In this document: one piece after another, positions 19,242-27,914 of the stretch
Position numbering within the stretch: the first letter of the stretch is position 1
Layout of the letters: each line of letters starts with the position of its first letter
Origin: a virus
DNA length: 37,528 bases
Direction: 5' to 3' (one strand)
IMG/VR virus record: IMGVR_UViG_3300028840_002577
Coordinates: 1 to 37,528 of that record
Translations under genes and position numbers: made by a program
Notes under the pieces: model-generated
Databases searched by the model: none
What the model was told of the DNA's origin: nothing
What the model saw: the letters and a program-made list of their open reading frames with translations, nothing else

Positions 19242-19289
19242 TAGATTAAAGCTGTATGGGCGTCTCGCAAGCGCCAATTAAGAGGAAAC

Positions 19290-20057
19290 ATGACAGAAAC
19301 AGAAAACGCTAACGTAGATCAGGAAGTCGTTAATCCTGCTGTAGAAGAAGTTTCCCAGGCGCAAGATCAAGCGGTTGGGCAAGAAGGGAATCCAGGTCAA
19401 GAACAGGTCGGCCAACCTGAGAATGACAAGGAATACAACTTCAAGCAAATCCGTGAGAACAATGCGCGATTACAGGCACAACTTGAGCAAGAACGTCGAG
19501 AACGTGAGCAGCTTCAGCAGATGGTTGAACAGAAGTTTGCCGATCAACTCAAACCTCAAGCAGAGGAAGAAGTTGACGAGCTAGCAGATGTTGCCGAGGA
19601 CGACTGGCTGACTCGAAAGCATGCGGAAAAACTTGCCGAAAGGCGAGCACGAGAGATCGTGAAAAACATGCTGGCTGAGGAAAACCAGAAACGTGCAATC
19701 CAGGAGCTACCCAATCGTTTAAAGACTGAACATGCTGATTTTGAGTCTGTGGTCACTAAGGAAAATGTGGAATATTTAAAGGCTAACAAGCCTCATATTG
19801 CTGCAACCTTGGCGGCTACGAAAGACCCATACGCGCAAGCTTTAGCGGCCTATGATGCAATCAAGGCTTTTTGTCCGACTGCTCAGATGAAAGAGGAGGA
19901 GGATAGGATGGCTCAAAATGCTCAAAAGCCCGGGACACTCGGTGCTGCTCAGGCGCCTTCACCACTCACCGAGGCAAAAGCCTTGGAAAGGGGATTAACC
20001 CCTGAGATGAAGGCAAAGTATCATAAAGAAATGATCGCAGCCATGAGAGGTAGTTAG
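19290..20057 (+). CDS. Capsid scaffolding protein
   Basis: The 255-residue product is highly charged and Gln/Glu-rich, with a disordered N-terminus (1-50), a long coiled coil (about 50-85), an acidic patch (EEEVDELADVAEDDW), and a C-terminal helix that is basic (KAKYHKEMIAAMRGS), the usual capsid-contact end. It lies directly before the major capsid gene. It would shape the prohead and then leave or be degraded. AAGAGG precedes the ATG. Confidence 0.8.
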   Translation: MTETENANVDQEVVNPAVEEVSQAQDQAVGQEGNPGQEQVGQPENDKEYNFKQIRENNARLQAQLEQERREREQLQQMVEQKFADQLKPQAEEEVDELADVAEDDWLTRKHAEKLAERRAREIVKNMLAEENQKRAIQELPNRLKTEHADFESVVTKENVEYLKANKPHIAATLAATKDPYAQALAAYDAIKAFCPTAQMKEEEDRMAQNAQKPGTLGAAQAPSPLTEAKALERGLTPEMKAKYHKEMIAAMRGS

Positions 20058-20080
20058 CCCCAACCTAAGGGGATAACTAT

Positions 20081-21031
20081 ATGAGTATCACAACTACGGG
20101 TGTTTTACCGGCTCCGGTACAACAATCGTTCTCGTATAAGTTGCTTTCCGTTCCAGTACCTTACATGATCCACAAGATCCCTGCGATGCTTAAGCAAATG
20201 CCTCGCAATGGGGGTACTACTCTACGGATGAGACGTTATAATCCTCTGAATACTGCTACAGTTCCGCTGGGCAACTCAGGGATTCAGCCGCCTCCACAGC
20301 AGCTAACGGCTGTAAATATCGATGCTGAGATGGATTTCTACGGCACCTATATTTACTTGAACGAACAAGTAACTCTACAAAACCAAGACCCTGTGCTTAA
20401 TGAAGCATCTCAGCGTCTTGGGGTCTCACTACGTCAAACAGAAGATGAGTTGACTCGCGATATGCTCGCATCGTCTGCTTCCTTCGTGAACGGCGTTAAC
20501 GGGACTAACGGCGATAATCCGACAGATTTGGCTCGTGAAGATATTGATGATATCATCCGCGTGCTTCTCTCTAACAATGCTTACAGCATCGCTGATGGCA
20601 TCGAAGGGGAAGATCGTTTCGGTACATCACCAGTAAGAGACGCCTTCTTTGCGCTAGGAAACACAAACCTTATCGGCGACCTTGACAGAGTCACAGGTTT
20701 CATCGCTAAGATTCAGTATCCTAACCAAGATCGCACTCTTCGACCTGAATACGGTTCTGTTTCGAACCTCCGATTCTTACTCTCAAGCATCGGAAGCTTA
20801 ACCCAAAACGCATCGCTTAACGGCGCTGACGTCTACAACATTTTCTGTTGTGGTTTGGAGGCTTTCTGCTGCATCGAGCAAGACGGCTATTCTTCACAGT
20901 TTATTTATAGACCACCTATCTATGACGGTCCTTTGGCCCTCAACGCTAGCGTGGGATACAAATTTGCTGAAGTACCTCGTATCACCAACGATGCGTGGGT
21001 CATTAACTACCGCGTAACACTATCAGTATAA
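20081..21031 (+). CDS. Major capsid protein, N4-gp56 type
   Basis: The 316-residue protein carries the family pattern: TLRMRRYNPLNTATVPLG near 47-64, then AEMDFYGTYIYLNEQV near 86-101 and LGVSLRQTEDELTRDMLASSAS near 118-139. A later region includes GFIAKIQYPNQ and DGYSSQFIYRPPIYDGPLALNAS. These strings are characteristic of N4-gp56 family capsid proteins (HK97 fold), which build the icosahedral shell. The size is smaller than N4 gp56 itself, as in many podovirus-like members. AAGGGG precedes the ATG. Confidence 0.92.
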   Translation: MSITTTGVLPAPVQQSFSYKLLSVPVPYMIHKIPAMLKQMPRNGGTTLRMRRYNPLNTATVPLGNSGIQPPPQQLTAVNIDAEMDFYGTYIYLNEQVTLQNQDPVLNEASQRLGVSLRQTEDELTRDMLASSASFVNGVNGTNGDNPTDLAREDIDDIIRVLLSNNAYSIADGIEGEDRFGTSPVRDAFFALGNTNLIGDLDRVTGFIAKIQYPNQDRTLRPEYGSVSNLRFLLSSIGSLTQNASLNGADVYNIFCCGLEAFCCIEQDGYSSQFIYRPPIYDGPLALNASVGYKFAEVPRITNDAWVINYRVTLSV

Positions 21032-21044
21032 GGAGGATTGACAA

Positions 21045-22016
21045 ATGCCTGATTTTCAATTAGTAGCATCTGGTTCCTTCACAAGTGATGGGAACGCAAA
21101 GAACATTCCACTTCGCTCTGACTTCGATTTCTTCGAAACAGAGAATCACACTCAAATGGCGACTACCCAGGCTACTGGCCGTGGTGTTGTCTTCAATTGG
21201 AGACGTGGTTATGCAGCAGATTCCGCTTGGATGGTATCCAAGGAAGACGCCGCTAACACTGTGACTTATGAAGTGGTCACAAGCGGTGGATTTACTCGCG
21301 TAGATACATCAGTACAGGCTCCCGAAGCTGCACAAGCAACTTCAGGAACCGACGTTACAGCAGCAGACCCTGCGGTTGTTACCGTTACAGCTCACGGATA
21401 CTCCACTGGAGATCGCGTAAGAATGTACGGTACGACTGCAATGCTTCAGATTGCAGGAATGGAATTCCATGTCACTCGTGTGGATGCGAACTCCTTCCAG
21501 CTTACATATCTGGACGCTTCTGGTTTTGCCGCCGCAGCGACAGCCGGATTTGCTCGTCGAATCCCAAATAACCCTATTTATGCGCCAGCTAAGAATTACA
21601 TCACTGCGATCACACAAGCTGATCCAATGGTTGTAACTCTTTCACTGACTCATAACTTGGCTGTTGGCGACAAAGTGCGTCTGCATGTTTCTTCCGATTT
21701 CGGAATGACTCAAGCAGATGGCCTTGTTGGTGAAGTGACAGCCGTCAGCACAGCGAATAACACAATCACCCTAGGTGACATTGATTCGTCTGCGTTTGAC
21801 GCGTTTGCTTTCCCAACATCTGCCGTTGCAGCTGGTGGGGTAACCCACGCTCACATCGTTCCTTTTGGAACAGTGGCAAACGGTGTTGACCAAGCATTGG
21901 ACAACCAAGCGCAGATTATCATGCAGCTAGCCGCAGGTGCTGATAGTCCAGCAGGGTCTAACAATGACGTCATCTACTGGAGAGCATGGAAAGCCGGATT
22001 CGTTAACAACGAGTAG
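21045..22016 (+). CDS. Capsid-associated structural protein with FCCH-like domains
   Basis: The 323-residue protein follows the capsid gene and contains two modules like those called E1-FCCH in phage virion proteins. One has HGYSTGDRVRMYGTTA with MEFHVTRVDANSFQL (about 117-160); the other has HNLAVGDKVRLHVSSDFG with GEVTAVSTANNTITL (about 205-245). It may be a decoration protein or a head-tail fitting. The second module is echoed in the gene at 22465. AAGGAGG precedes the ATG. Confidence 0.7.
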   Translation: MPDFQLVASGSFTSDGNAKNIPLRSDFDFFETENHTQMATTQATGRGVVFNWRRGYAADSAWMVSKEDAANTVTYEVVTSGGFTRVDTSVQAPEAAQATSGTDVTAADPAVVTVTAHGYSTGDRVRMYGTTAMLQIAGMEFHVTRVDANSFQLTYLDASGFAAAATAGFARRIPNNPIYAPAKNYITAITQADPMVVTLSLTHNLAVGDKVRLHVSSDFGMTQADGLVGEVTAVSTANNTITLGDIDSSAFDAFAFPTSAVAAGGVTHAHIVPFGTVANGVDQALDNQAQIIMQLAAGADSPAGSNNDVIYWRAWKAGFVNNE

Positions 22017-22024
22017 GTTTAGGA

Positions 22025-22071
22025 GGGTGGGGACGTCATGTCCCCTCCCGTTTCTACCAAATCGGTAGAAA
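22025..22071 (+). terminator. Two tandem hairpins after capsid genes
   Basis: GGGTGGGGAC (22025-22034) pairs with GTCCCCTCCC (22040-22049) with one mismatch around GTCAT. TTTCTACC (22051-22058) pairs perfectly with GGTAGAAA (22064-22071) around AAATC. The first is GC-rich and followed by GTTTCT. Together they could lower transcription into the tail genes, which would suit the high need for capsid protein, or mark an mRNA processing site. Confidence 0.6.
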
Positions 22072-22102
22072 TTGGTAGGAAACTTGTAATAAGGAGCAAA
22101 AC

Positions 22103-22468
22103 ATGTCAGTCGAAGTAATTTCATCCACAGGGGTAGCGCACACAAAGAAGCGCGTATCTCCTGATGAGATTGAAAAAATGCGCAAAGACGCAAACAAAAT
22201 GGTCAAAGGCGTATTCCGTTGCCATGAGCCAAGAGGTGGATCAGTGACTCTCGTATGGAGAGAGTATAAAGGTGATCCCATGAGACGCTGGACGTTTCAA
22301 GATGGCCAAGAGTATGAGATCCCTAAGGGTCTTGCAAAACACCTAAACTCAAATTGCAAATACTACAAGCATTCGCACATCTTGGGTCCAGACGGAAACC
22401 CCTTGGTTGACCAGAAAGGGAAAGAAGTCAGCCGAATGAACTTTGAATCTTTGGAGTTTTACGGATGA
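22103..22468 (+). CDS. Conserved virion-region protein
   Basis: The 121-residue product has a basic helical N-terminus and a beta-rich half (GGSVTLVWREYKGDPMRRWTFQDGQEYEIPKGLAKHLNSNC). Similar proteins often sit between capsid and connector genes of N4-gp56-type phages, so a head-completion role is likely. AAGGAG precedes the ATG. The next gene overlaps its stop by 4 bp. The exact function is unknown. Confidence 0.65.
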   Translation: MSVEVISSTGVAHTKKRVSPDEIEKMRKDANKMVKGVFRCHEPRGGSVTLVWREYKGDPMRRWTFQDGQEYEIPKGLAKHLNSNCKYYKHSHILGPDGNPLVDQKGKEVSRMNFESLEFYG

Positions 22469-22815
22469 CAATCTACCAGCCAAGCTTTTTCAAGCTTAGC
22501 GACGCGGATTATATCCCTAAACGTCGTGAGATTTCCGACGTTACTAATGCTTTAAATGCAGAAGTGACCACGACGGAAGACCACGGATATGCAGTGGGGC
22601 AGTTGGTAAGACTGCACGTGGACAAACGGTATGGAATGGAGCTTAACACAGTCAAAGCGACGGTCCTTACAGTACCAACAGCGACAACGTTCACCACTGA
22701 TTTAGATACTACCCCGTTGGCAGCTTATGTGACGCCAACCTACAGCGATGGGAACGGATTTACTCAGTCACACGTCGTCCCAATCGATGGAGTTTTAGAC
22801 AACGTGGCCACTTAA
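22465..22815 (+). CDS. Small structural protein sharing a domain with 21045
   Basis: The 116-residue product has DHGYAVGQLVRLHVDKRYGM followed by VLTVPTATTFTTDLD and a QSHVVPIDGVLDN ending. The same order occurs in the second half of the capsid-associated protein (VGDKVRLHVSSDFGM, HAHIVPFGTVANGVD). It is therefore a one-module paralogue and probably binds the same kind of site in the head or tail. The ATG overlaps the previous stop. Confidence 0.65.
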   Translation: MTIYQPSFFKLSDADYIPKRREISDVTNALNAEVTTTEDHGYAVGQLVRLHVDKRYGMELNTVKATVLTVPTATTFTTDLDTTPLAAYVTPTYSDGNGFTQSHVVPIDGVLDNVAT

Positions 22816-22824
22816 GGAGGCAAA

Positions 22825-23769
22825 ATGAGTACATTGGCAAGAATACGCAAAAAGGTAAGGCGACTGACTGCGACGCCCGATGTGATTCAGCTTCCTGATT
22901 CAGAAATTGATGAGTACATCGACACCTTCTACGAACAAGACTTTCCGGCTCATCTCAAGCTTTTCTCTCTGCATAAAGTCTATTCCTTCTTTACAGAGCC
23001 GAACGAAGACAAGTACCAACTACCCGTAAACATCTACGGTTCCATCAATCCACCAATTTACATTGCTGGATACCAAAGCTACTACGATCAGGATCGAGAG
23101 AGTTTCTACAGAGTGTACCCCTTCATTGCCTACGATGAAGATGTGTCAACAGGAGACGGTTCAGCTGGTCCTTACACCTTTACTCTGACTAACACGCCGG
23201 TTCTCAAAAGGGAGTTTTCAGTATCCGCAGTGGATACTAACGGGGATACAATCACTCTCCAAGACGACGGAAGTGGGAATTTAACGCTTCCTGGGGACGC
23301 AACAGACCGTGGAGATATCAACTATGTCACAGGAGCTGTAACAGTCACTGACTGGAGCAATACAATCCCCACAACTAGCACCATCAACGCGCAGTATTTC
23401 CCTTACGTGGCAGCAAGACCCCTTGCGTGTCTCTTCTACGACAATGAGTTCGTTTTGCGCCCTGTTCCTGATAAGTCATACAAGGTCGAGGTGGAAGTCT
23501 ACCAAAGACCCTCTCAGCTTCTAGACGCGGAGACTGATGAGCCAGACATTCAGCAGTGGTGGCAGTTCATCGCGTTTGGGGCAGCCTTAAAGATTTTGGA
23601 AGATAGACAAGACACTGAGACCATCGAGACTCTGATGCCACGCTTCGATGAGCAGAAGCAGCTTGTCTTACACAGGACGATTGTGCAGCAGACACCAGAG
23701 AGAACACCAACGATTTACTCAGAGCAATCGAGCTCGTTTTTCGGTGATAACCAAAGGCAGAGGTTTTAA
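22825..23769 (+). CDS. Head-tail connector/adaptor with inserted beta domain
   Basis: The 314-residue protein begins LARIRKKVRRLTATPDVIQLPDSEIDEYIDTFYEQDFP, a helical adaptor-like N-terminus that would contact the portal, and ends with a helical WWQFIAFGAALKILEDR region. Between about 108 and 190 lies an inserted beta segment with DRGDINYVTGAVTVTDW, also seen in the large tail protein at 25236. The position after the capsid genes and before tail genes fits a P22 gp4-like adaptor. AAGGAGG precedes the ATG. Confidence 0.72.
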   Translation: MSTLARIRKKVRRLTATPDVIQLPDSEIDEYIDTFYEQDFPAHLKLFSLHKVYSFFTEPNEDKYQLPVNIYGSINPPIYIAGYQSYYDQDRESFYRVYPFIAYDEDVSTGDGSAGPYTFTLTNTPVLKREFSVSAVDTNGDTITLQDDGSGNLTLPGDATDRGDINYVTGAVTVTDWSNTIPTTSTINAQYFPYVAARPLACLFYDNEFVLRPVPDKSYKVEVEVYQRPSQLLDAETDEPDIQQWWQFIAFGAALKILEDRQDTETIETLMPRFDEQKQLVLHRTIVQQTPERTPTIYSEQSSSFFGDNQRQRF

Positions 23770-24497
23770 TGGGATACAATCCAAATGTGCCACAGCCTAA
23801 TGACTTCGTGAGCCAGTCGCAAAAAGATATCCTGCAAAACTACCAGGAGATTGCGTCTCAGTTCATGCAAGATCACGTCATGATCGATCAAGAGGATATG
23901 AACCGTGGTAAGCACAAGAAAGTCACCTACAACGAGCAAGGATCAGACCCCACAACGATCGCTGATGAGATTGCTCTCTACACTAAGGATGTCTCAGGTC
24001 AGCCCGAGTATTTTGTCGCACCTGAGAGTGCCGGAACCGTATACCGCATTTCAAAAAGCGGCGACCTTCAGCCTGGACTCAAAGTGGAAGCGTCCGTGAC
24101 ATGGGACCTACAAGGAAACATCATCGAAGAAGATGCCCCTACAGAGGAAGACCCAGATCGCAAGAGACCCCTTCAGTTCAACGTCACCTCAGTGGTTCCT
24201 AACGAAGCATTGATTAATGGAGTTAATTTAGCCGACAACTGGACAGTTAACTTTACAAACGCCATTTCAACTACAGATTACTATTGGGTGCTTGGTTGGA
24301 ACCTGGGTCCTACTATTCCAAGTTTGTTTCAAACTAGACCCGTTGTGTTTCACCCAACTAACAACGCAGCCTATGCATCCTCAGTAACAGCTAATTCAAT
24401 TAGCATTACCGGATACCAATTAAACGACAACGTGACACCAAAGAGATCGCTAGGTAGAGGGTGGAGACTAAATTTAATCGTATATACGAGGAGTTAA
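23769..24497 (+). CDS. Tail protein A of a tandem pair
   Basis: The 242-residue product starts MGYNPNVPQPNDFVSQSQKD and continues with NRGKHKKVTY and a YFVAPESAGTVYRISK segment. The gene directly downstream has the same opening, so they are tandem paralogues that have diverged after about 130 residues. The opening is common in small tail or fibre proteins of podovirus-like phages and probably docks to the tail hub. The start overlaps the previous stop by one base. Confidence 0.7.
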   Translation: MGYNPNVPQPNDFVSQSQKDILQNYQEIASQFMQDHVMIDQEDMNRGKHKKVTYNEQGSDPTTIADEIALYTKDVSGQPEYFVAPESAGTVYRISKSGDLQPGLKVEASVTWDLQGNIIEEDAPTEEDPDRKRPLQFNVTSVVPNEALINGVNLADNWTVNFTNAISTTDYYWVLGWNLGPTIPSLFQTRPVVFHPTNNAAYASSVTANSISITGYQLNDNVTPKRSLGRGWRLNLIVYTRS

Positions 24498-24498
24498 G

Positions 24499-25236
24499 AT
24501 GACATACAACCCAGACATTCCTCAGCCAAATGACGACATGTCATTGTCACAAGGTGACCTTCTCACGAACTTCACCGATCTGAACAACGTCTATGGAGTC
24601 AATGGCGATCACGTAGCCTTTGATGCTGCAGCAGATCGAGGAAAACACAACAAGACAACCTTTCCCTCTCTAGGAGCAGCGCCAGTTGATGGGTCCAACC
24701 TGACTCCTGCTGAGGAAGCCTATATACCGAACACAGAAGAAAACGACATGGCACTGTTCTCTTTGGAGGACAACAACGAGACCGAGCTTTTCTACCGCAA
24801 AGAGTCCAATGGCACAGTCAACCAAATGACAAAAGATAATGAGCTATTTATTCGCGCTCATCCCGTATTTGCCCTTAACTGGAGAGATCCATCACCTAAC
24901 TCAAACACAGGAGCCGGAACCTACAACTTCACGGTGAGTAACAGCTTTAACTTTGACTCAGCCAACTCAAGAAGACTCACCTCAGGAAGGGCACGTTATG
25001 AATTTAGATTCACTGACCCAGTGTTGGACTCGGCTGGTAATCCAACTAATAATTATTTGTGGACAATCAGCGGCTTTGACTCCTCATCTAATCCGGTTGT
25101 TGGATTTGTTGATGAGACATCTACCTATGGAACATCTGTAGGCAACAACTTTATCCGCGTTGTCTTTAAGAACCAGAATGGAACGAGATTGTCCCAGCTG
25201 ACTGCGGGATCAATCGTGTGTTGGAGATTTCAATAA
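24499..25236 (+). CDS. Tail protein B of a tandem pair
   Basis: The 245-residue product opens MTYNPDIPQPNDDMSLSQGD, near-identical in plan to the preceding gene, and keeps DRGKHNKTTF and FYRKESNGTVNQMT. The C-terminal half is a different beta-rich domain. Each paralogue thus has a common base and its own outer domain, as expected for two tail decorations or short fibres. AGGAG precedes the ATG; its stop overlaps the next start by one base. Confidence 0.7.
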   Translation: MTYNPDIPQPNDDMSLSQGDLLTNFTDLNNVYGVNGDHVAFDAAADRGKHNKTTFPSLGAAPVDGSNLTPAEEAYIPNTEENDMALFSLEDNNETELFYRKESNGTVNQMTKDNELFIRAHPVFALNWRDPSPNSNTGAGTYNFTVSNSFNFDSANSRRLTSGRARYEFRFTDPVLDSAGNPTNNYLWTISGFDSSSNPVVGFVDETSTYGTSVGNNFIRVVFKNQNGTRLSQLTAGSIVCWRFQ

Positions 25237-27914
25237 TGCCTAAATACTCTCCTACAACCATCGCTTATCAAGAGAGCGGGCTGATCCGAGATCGGCAGGC
25301 TTATGTCACGCCAAACGATGCTTTCGTTCAGCTTGACAATGCCTACGTTTGGAGAGGAATCACCAAGAGACGATTGGGTTATGAACTTCTTGGAAGACTG
25401 AGACGAAATCTAACAACGTTCAGCTACTTTGACACAGGAGTATCTCCTTGGTCTTTCAATCTGTTGACCATCAGTGGAAGAGTTTCGAATGTTGACATCT
25501 CCGGAGCACCTACCCTAGTCGTTACCACTCCGGTGGCGCATGGTCTATCTAACGGCGATGACGTGGTTTTTACAGGTGTTGGGGGTACAACTCAGCTCAA
25601 CGGAAACACTTACACAATCGCCAATGTGACAGCGACTACCTTTGAGGTAACCCAAGCCGGACCAGGTGCCTACACTAGCGGCGGTTTCTGGATGTCAGAC
25701 CGTGCTTTGGCAGATGAACCCAATGCTGACATCGAATGCGGATCGGTAGTGATTGTTTTGGACCCAGGTGGAGGGAACGAGGAAACTCTCACTGACCAGG
25801 GTGATGGCACCATGACTAGCACAGGTCCAGCCACTGGAACGATCAACTATGTGACAGGGGCCATTACCATTACTCATACGTTGGGAGCGGGCGTAGCCAC
25901 CACAGTGTCTTATGCTTACCATCCCTGCTTGCCTTGCATGGGAGTGACCCAGAGGGAGCTCAATGCAATTAACGCTGAAGACACGATCTTTTTCGATCAG
26001 AAGTACGCCTATCAGTTTTCAGCTAGCACATTCGATGAGTTTCTTCCAGCTACAGGAATCAGCTGGAATAGCGACAACACGCAGTTTTTCTGGTGGACAA
26101 ACTACTGGAACGTCAATCAAAACAAGCTTTTCTGGGTGACCAATTTCAATGCTGGAGCAGGAGGTGATCCGATCCGTTACACAGACGGGACGACCTGGAC
26201 CAGCTTTTTACCGGCTCTTGATGGGGGCGCAACAACCTTCCTGCAACAAGCTTTAATGCTTATCCCCTATCGAGGCCGTCTCGTTGCGTTAAACACCTTT
26301 GAAGGTGCTACCCTAGCAGCTGCCACTCAAAACCCAAATAGAGCCCGTTGGAGCCAGAATGGGGACCCCACAGATCAGACCAACGGATGGAGGAGTGATG
26401 TACAAGGACGAGGAGGATTTGTCGACGCCCCAACAAACGAACATATTGTTAGTGCGGGATTTATCCGCGATACCCTCATCGTGTTTTTTGAAAGGTCAAC
26501 TTGGAAGCTGCGATACACAGGCAATGAGATTCTTCCTTTTGTCTGGGAGAGAATTAATATTGAGCTTGGTGCGGAATCTACCTTTTCAATCGTTCGATTT
26601 GACAAAGGAATCTTGGCCGTTGGTGATAAGGCCATTGTCACCTGTGATGGAAACTACGTAGAGAGAATCGATCAGGCAATCCGTGATGAGGTATTCAAGA
26701 TTCACAATGGCGATGATGGTGTAAAACGGGTACATGGAGTCCGGAATTTCTTCGAGCAGCTGGTTTATTGGGTATTTCCGTCAGCTGATGAAGACCCTAT
26801 CTACCCGAATCGTGTGCTGATCTACAACTATGACAATCAGACTTGGGCGTTTTTCCGAGATAGTTTTACCGCATTGGGCACTTTCCAACGAACATCAGAT
26901 GTGAGATGGTCAGACTTGGCAGGATTTAGCTGGCAAGAGTATATGAAAGCATGGAACGCCGGACGACAGCAAAGCCAGTTCCCTCTGATTGTTGGGGGAA
27001 ATCAGCAAGGATTTATCCAGATTTTCAATCAGAAGGTGGGTAGCGATGCATCCTTACACATTACAGCTATCGCCACGGGCACCCCTCCTACCATTACTTC
27101 TCCTGATCATAATCTCGTTAACGGTGATATTGTGGAGATCAATGGGATCGTAGGGACAACGAGCAGCTTGAACGGATTTAGGTACCGTGTAGTCAATGTG
27201 ACACAAAACACCTTTCAGATTCAGCAGAAGCCAAGATTCACGATTACGGCCATTAATACGGCCACTAATCAGGTTACGGCCACAGGAAACAACCTAAACG
27301 CTGGCGATCTCGTGCAGTTTGAAAATGTGGGGGGAACCGTTGAACTCAACGGACGAACCGGAACCGTTCTTGTGGGTGGCAACACTTTTACTGTCGACAT
27401 CGACATGTCTGGAATGACAGCGTTTACAGCAGGGGGAACCGCAGAGAATTGCAATGGAATCTTTAACGATGTGGTGGTTGCGGGTGGTTCTACCTATCTT
27501 GGATGTGGAGAGATTAGAGTCGTTTCCAACTTCGTGATTCGTTCGAAGAAATTCAACATGCTAAATCAAGGGAGGAAGACCCAACTTGGATACATGGACT
27601 TCTTGGTTGATGTTACTTCTAATGGCCAAATTAGTGTTCCTCTCTATGTGGATTACAATGAATCACAAAGAGTAAATCCACGTAGCGGTGACTCTTTCTT
27701 CAACTGGGGCATCAATACGAAGCCTCAGGACAATTCCACCGAGAACCAGGAAAAAGAGTGGCACAGATTCTACTGCCCAGTGGAAGCACAGTTCATCCAG
27801 TATGAGCTCACACTTGACGAATCTCAGATGATTTCCAAGGAGATTCAAGAGAGCGGATTCAATCTAAATGCTGCGATCATGTGGCATGAGAAAGGAGCGA
27901 GGTTGGTACAATGA
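25236..27914 (+). CDS. Large tail nozzle/hub-like protein with FCCH-like domains
   Basis: The 892-residue protein has a first FCCH-like module at about 85-145 (AHGLSNGDDVVFTGVGG ... TTFEV) and a GTINYVTGAITIT segment near 205. The central region is a propeller-like body (repeated IVFFERSTWKLRY, ILAVGDKAIVTCDGNYVERID and QLVYWVFPSAD), and two further FCCH-like modules follow at about 607-735. The central region resembles tail nozzle proteins (P22 gp10/T7 gp12 type). ATG 25236 overlaps the previous stop; an earlier TTG is not needed. It would extend the tail below the connector and anchor fibres. Confidence 0.68.
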   Translation: MPKYSPTTIAYQESGLIRDRQAYVTPNDAFVQLDNAYVWRGITKRRLGYELLGRLRRNLTTFSYFDTGVSPWSFNLLTISGRVSNVDISGAPTLVVTTPVAHGLSNGDDVVFTGVGGTTQLNGNTYTIANVTATTFEVTQAGPGAYTSGGFWMSDRALADEPNADIECGSVVIVLDPGGGNEETLTDQGDGTMTSTGPATGTINYVTGAITITHTLGAGVATTVSYAYHPCLPCMGVTQRELNAINAEDTIFFDQKYAYQFSASTFDEFLPATGISWNSDNTQFFWWTNYWNVNQNKLFWVTNFNAGAGGDPIRYTDGTTWTSFLPALDGGATTFLQQALMLIPYRGRLVALNTFEGATLAAATQNPNRARWSQNGDPTDQTNGWRSDVQGRGGFVDAPTNEHIVSAGFIRDTLIVFFERSTWKLRYTGNEILPFVWERINIELGAESTFSIVRFDKGILAVGDKAIVTCDGNYVERIDQAIRDEVFKIHNGDDGVKRVHGVRNFFEQLVYWVFPSADEDPIYPNRVLIYNYDNQTWAFFRDSFTALGTFQRTSDVRWSDLAGFSWQEYMKAWNAGRQQSQFPLIVGGNQQGFIQIFNQKVGSDASLHITAIATGTPPTITSPDHNLVNGDIVEINGIVGTTSSLNGFRYRVVNVTQNTFQIQQKPRFTITAINTATNQVTATGNNLNAGDLVQFENVGGTVELNGRTGTVLVGGNTFTVDIDMSGMTAFTAGGTAENCNGIFNDVVVAGGSTYLGCGEIRVVSNFVIRSKKFNMLNQGRKTQLGYMDFLVDVTSNGQISVPLYVDYNESQRVNPRSGDSFFNWGINTKPQDNSTENQEKEWHRFYCPVEAQFIQYELTLDESQMISKEIQESGFNLNAAIMWHEKGARLVQ

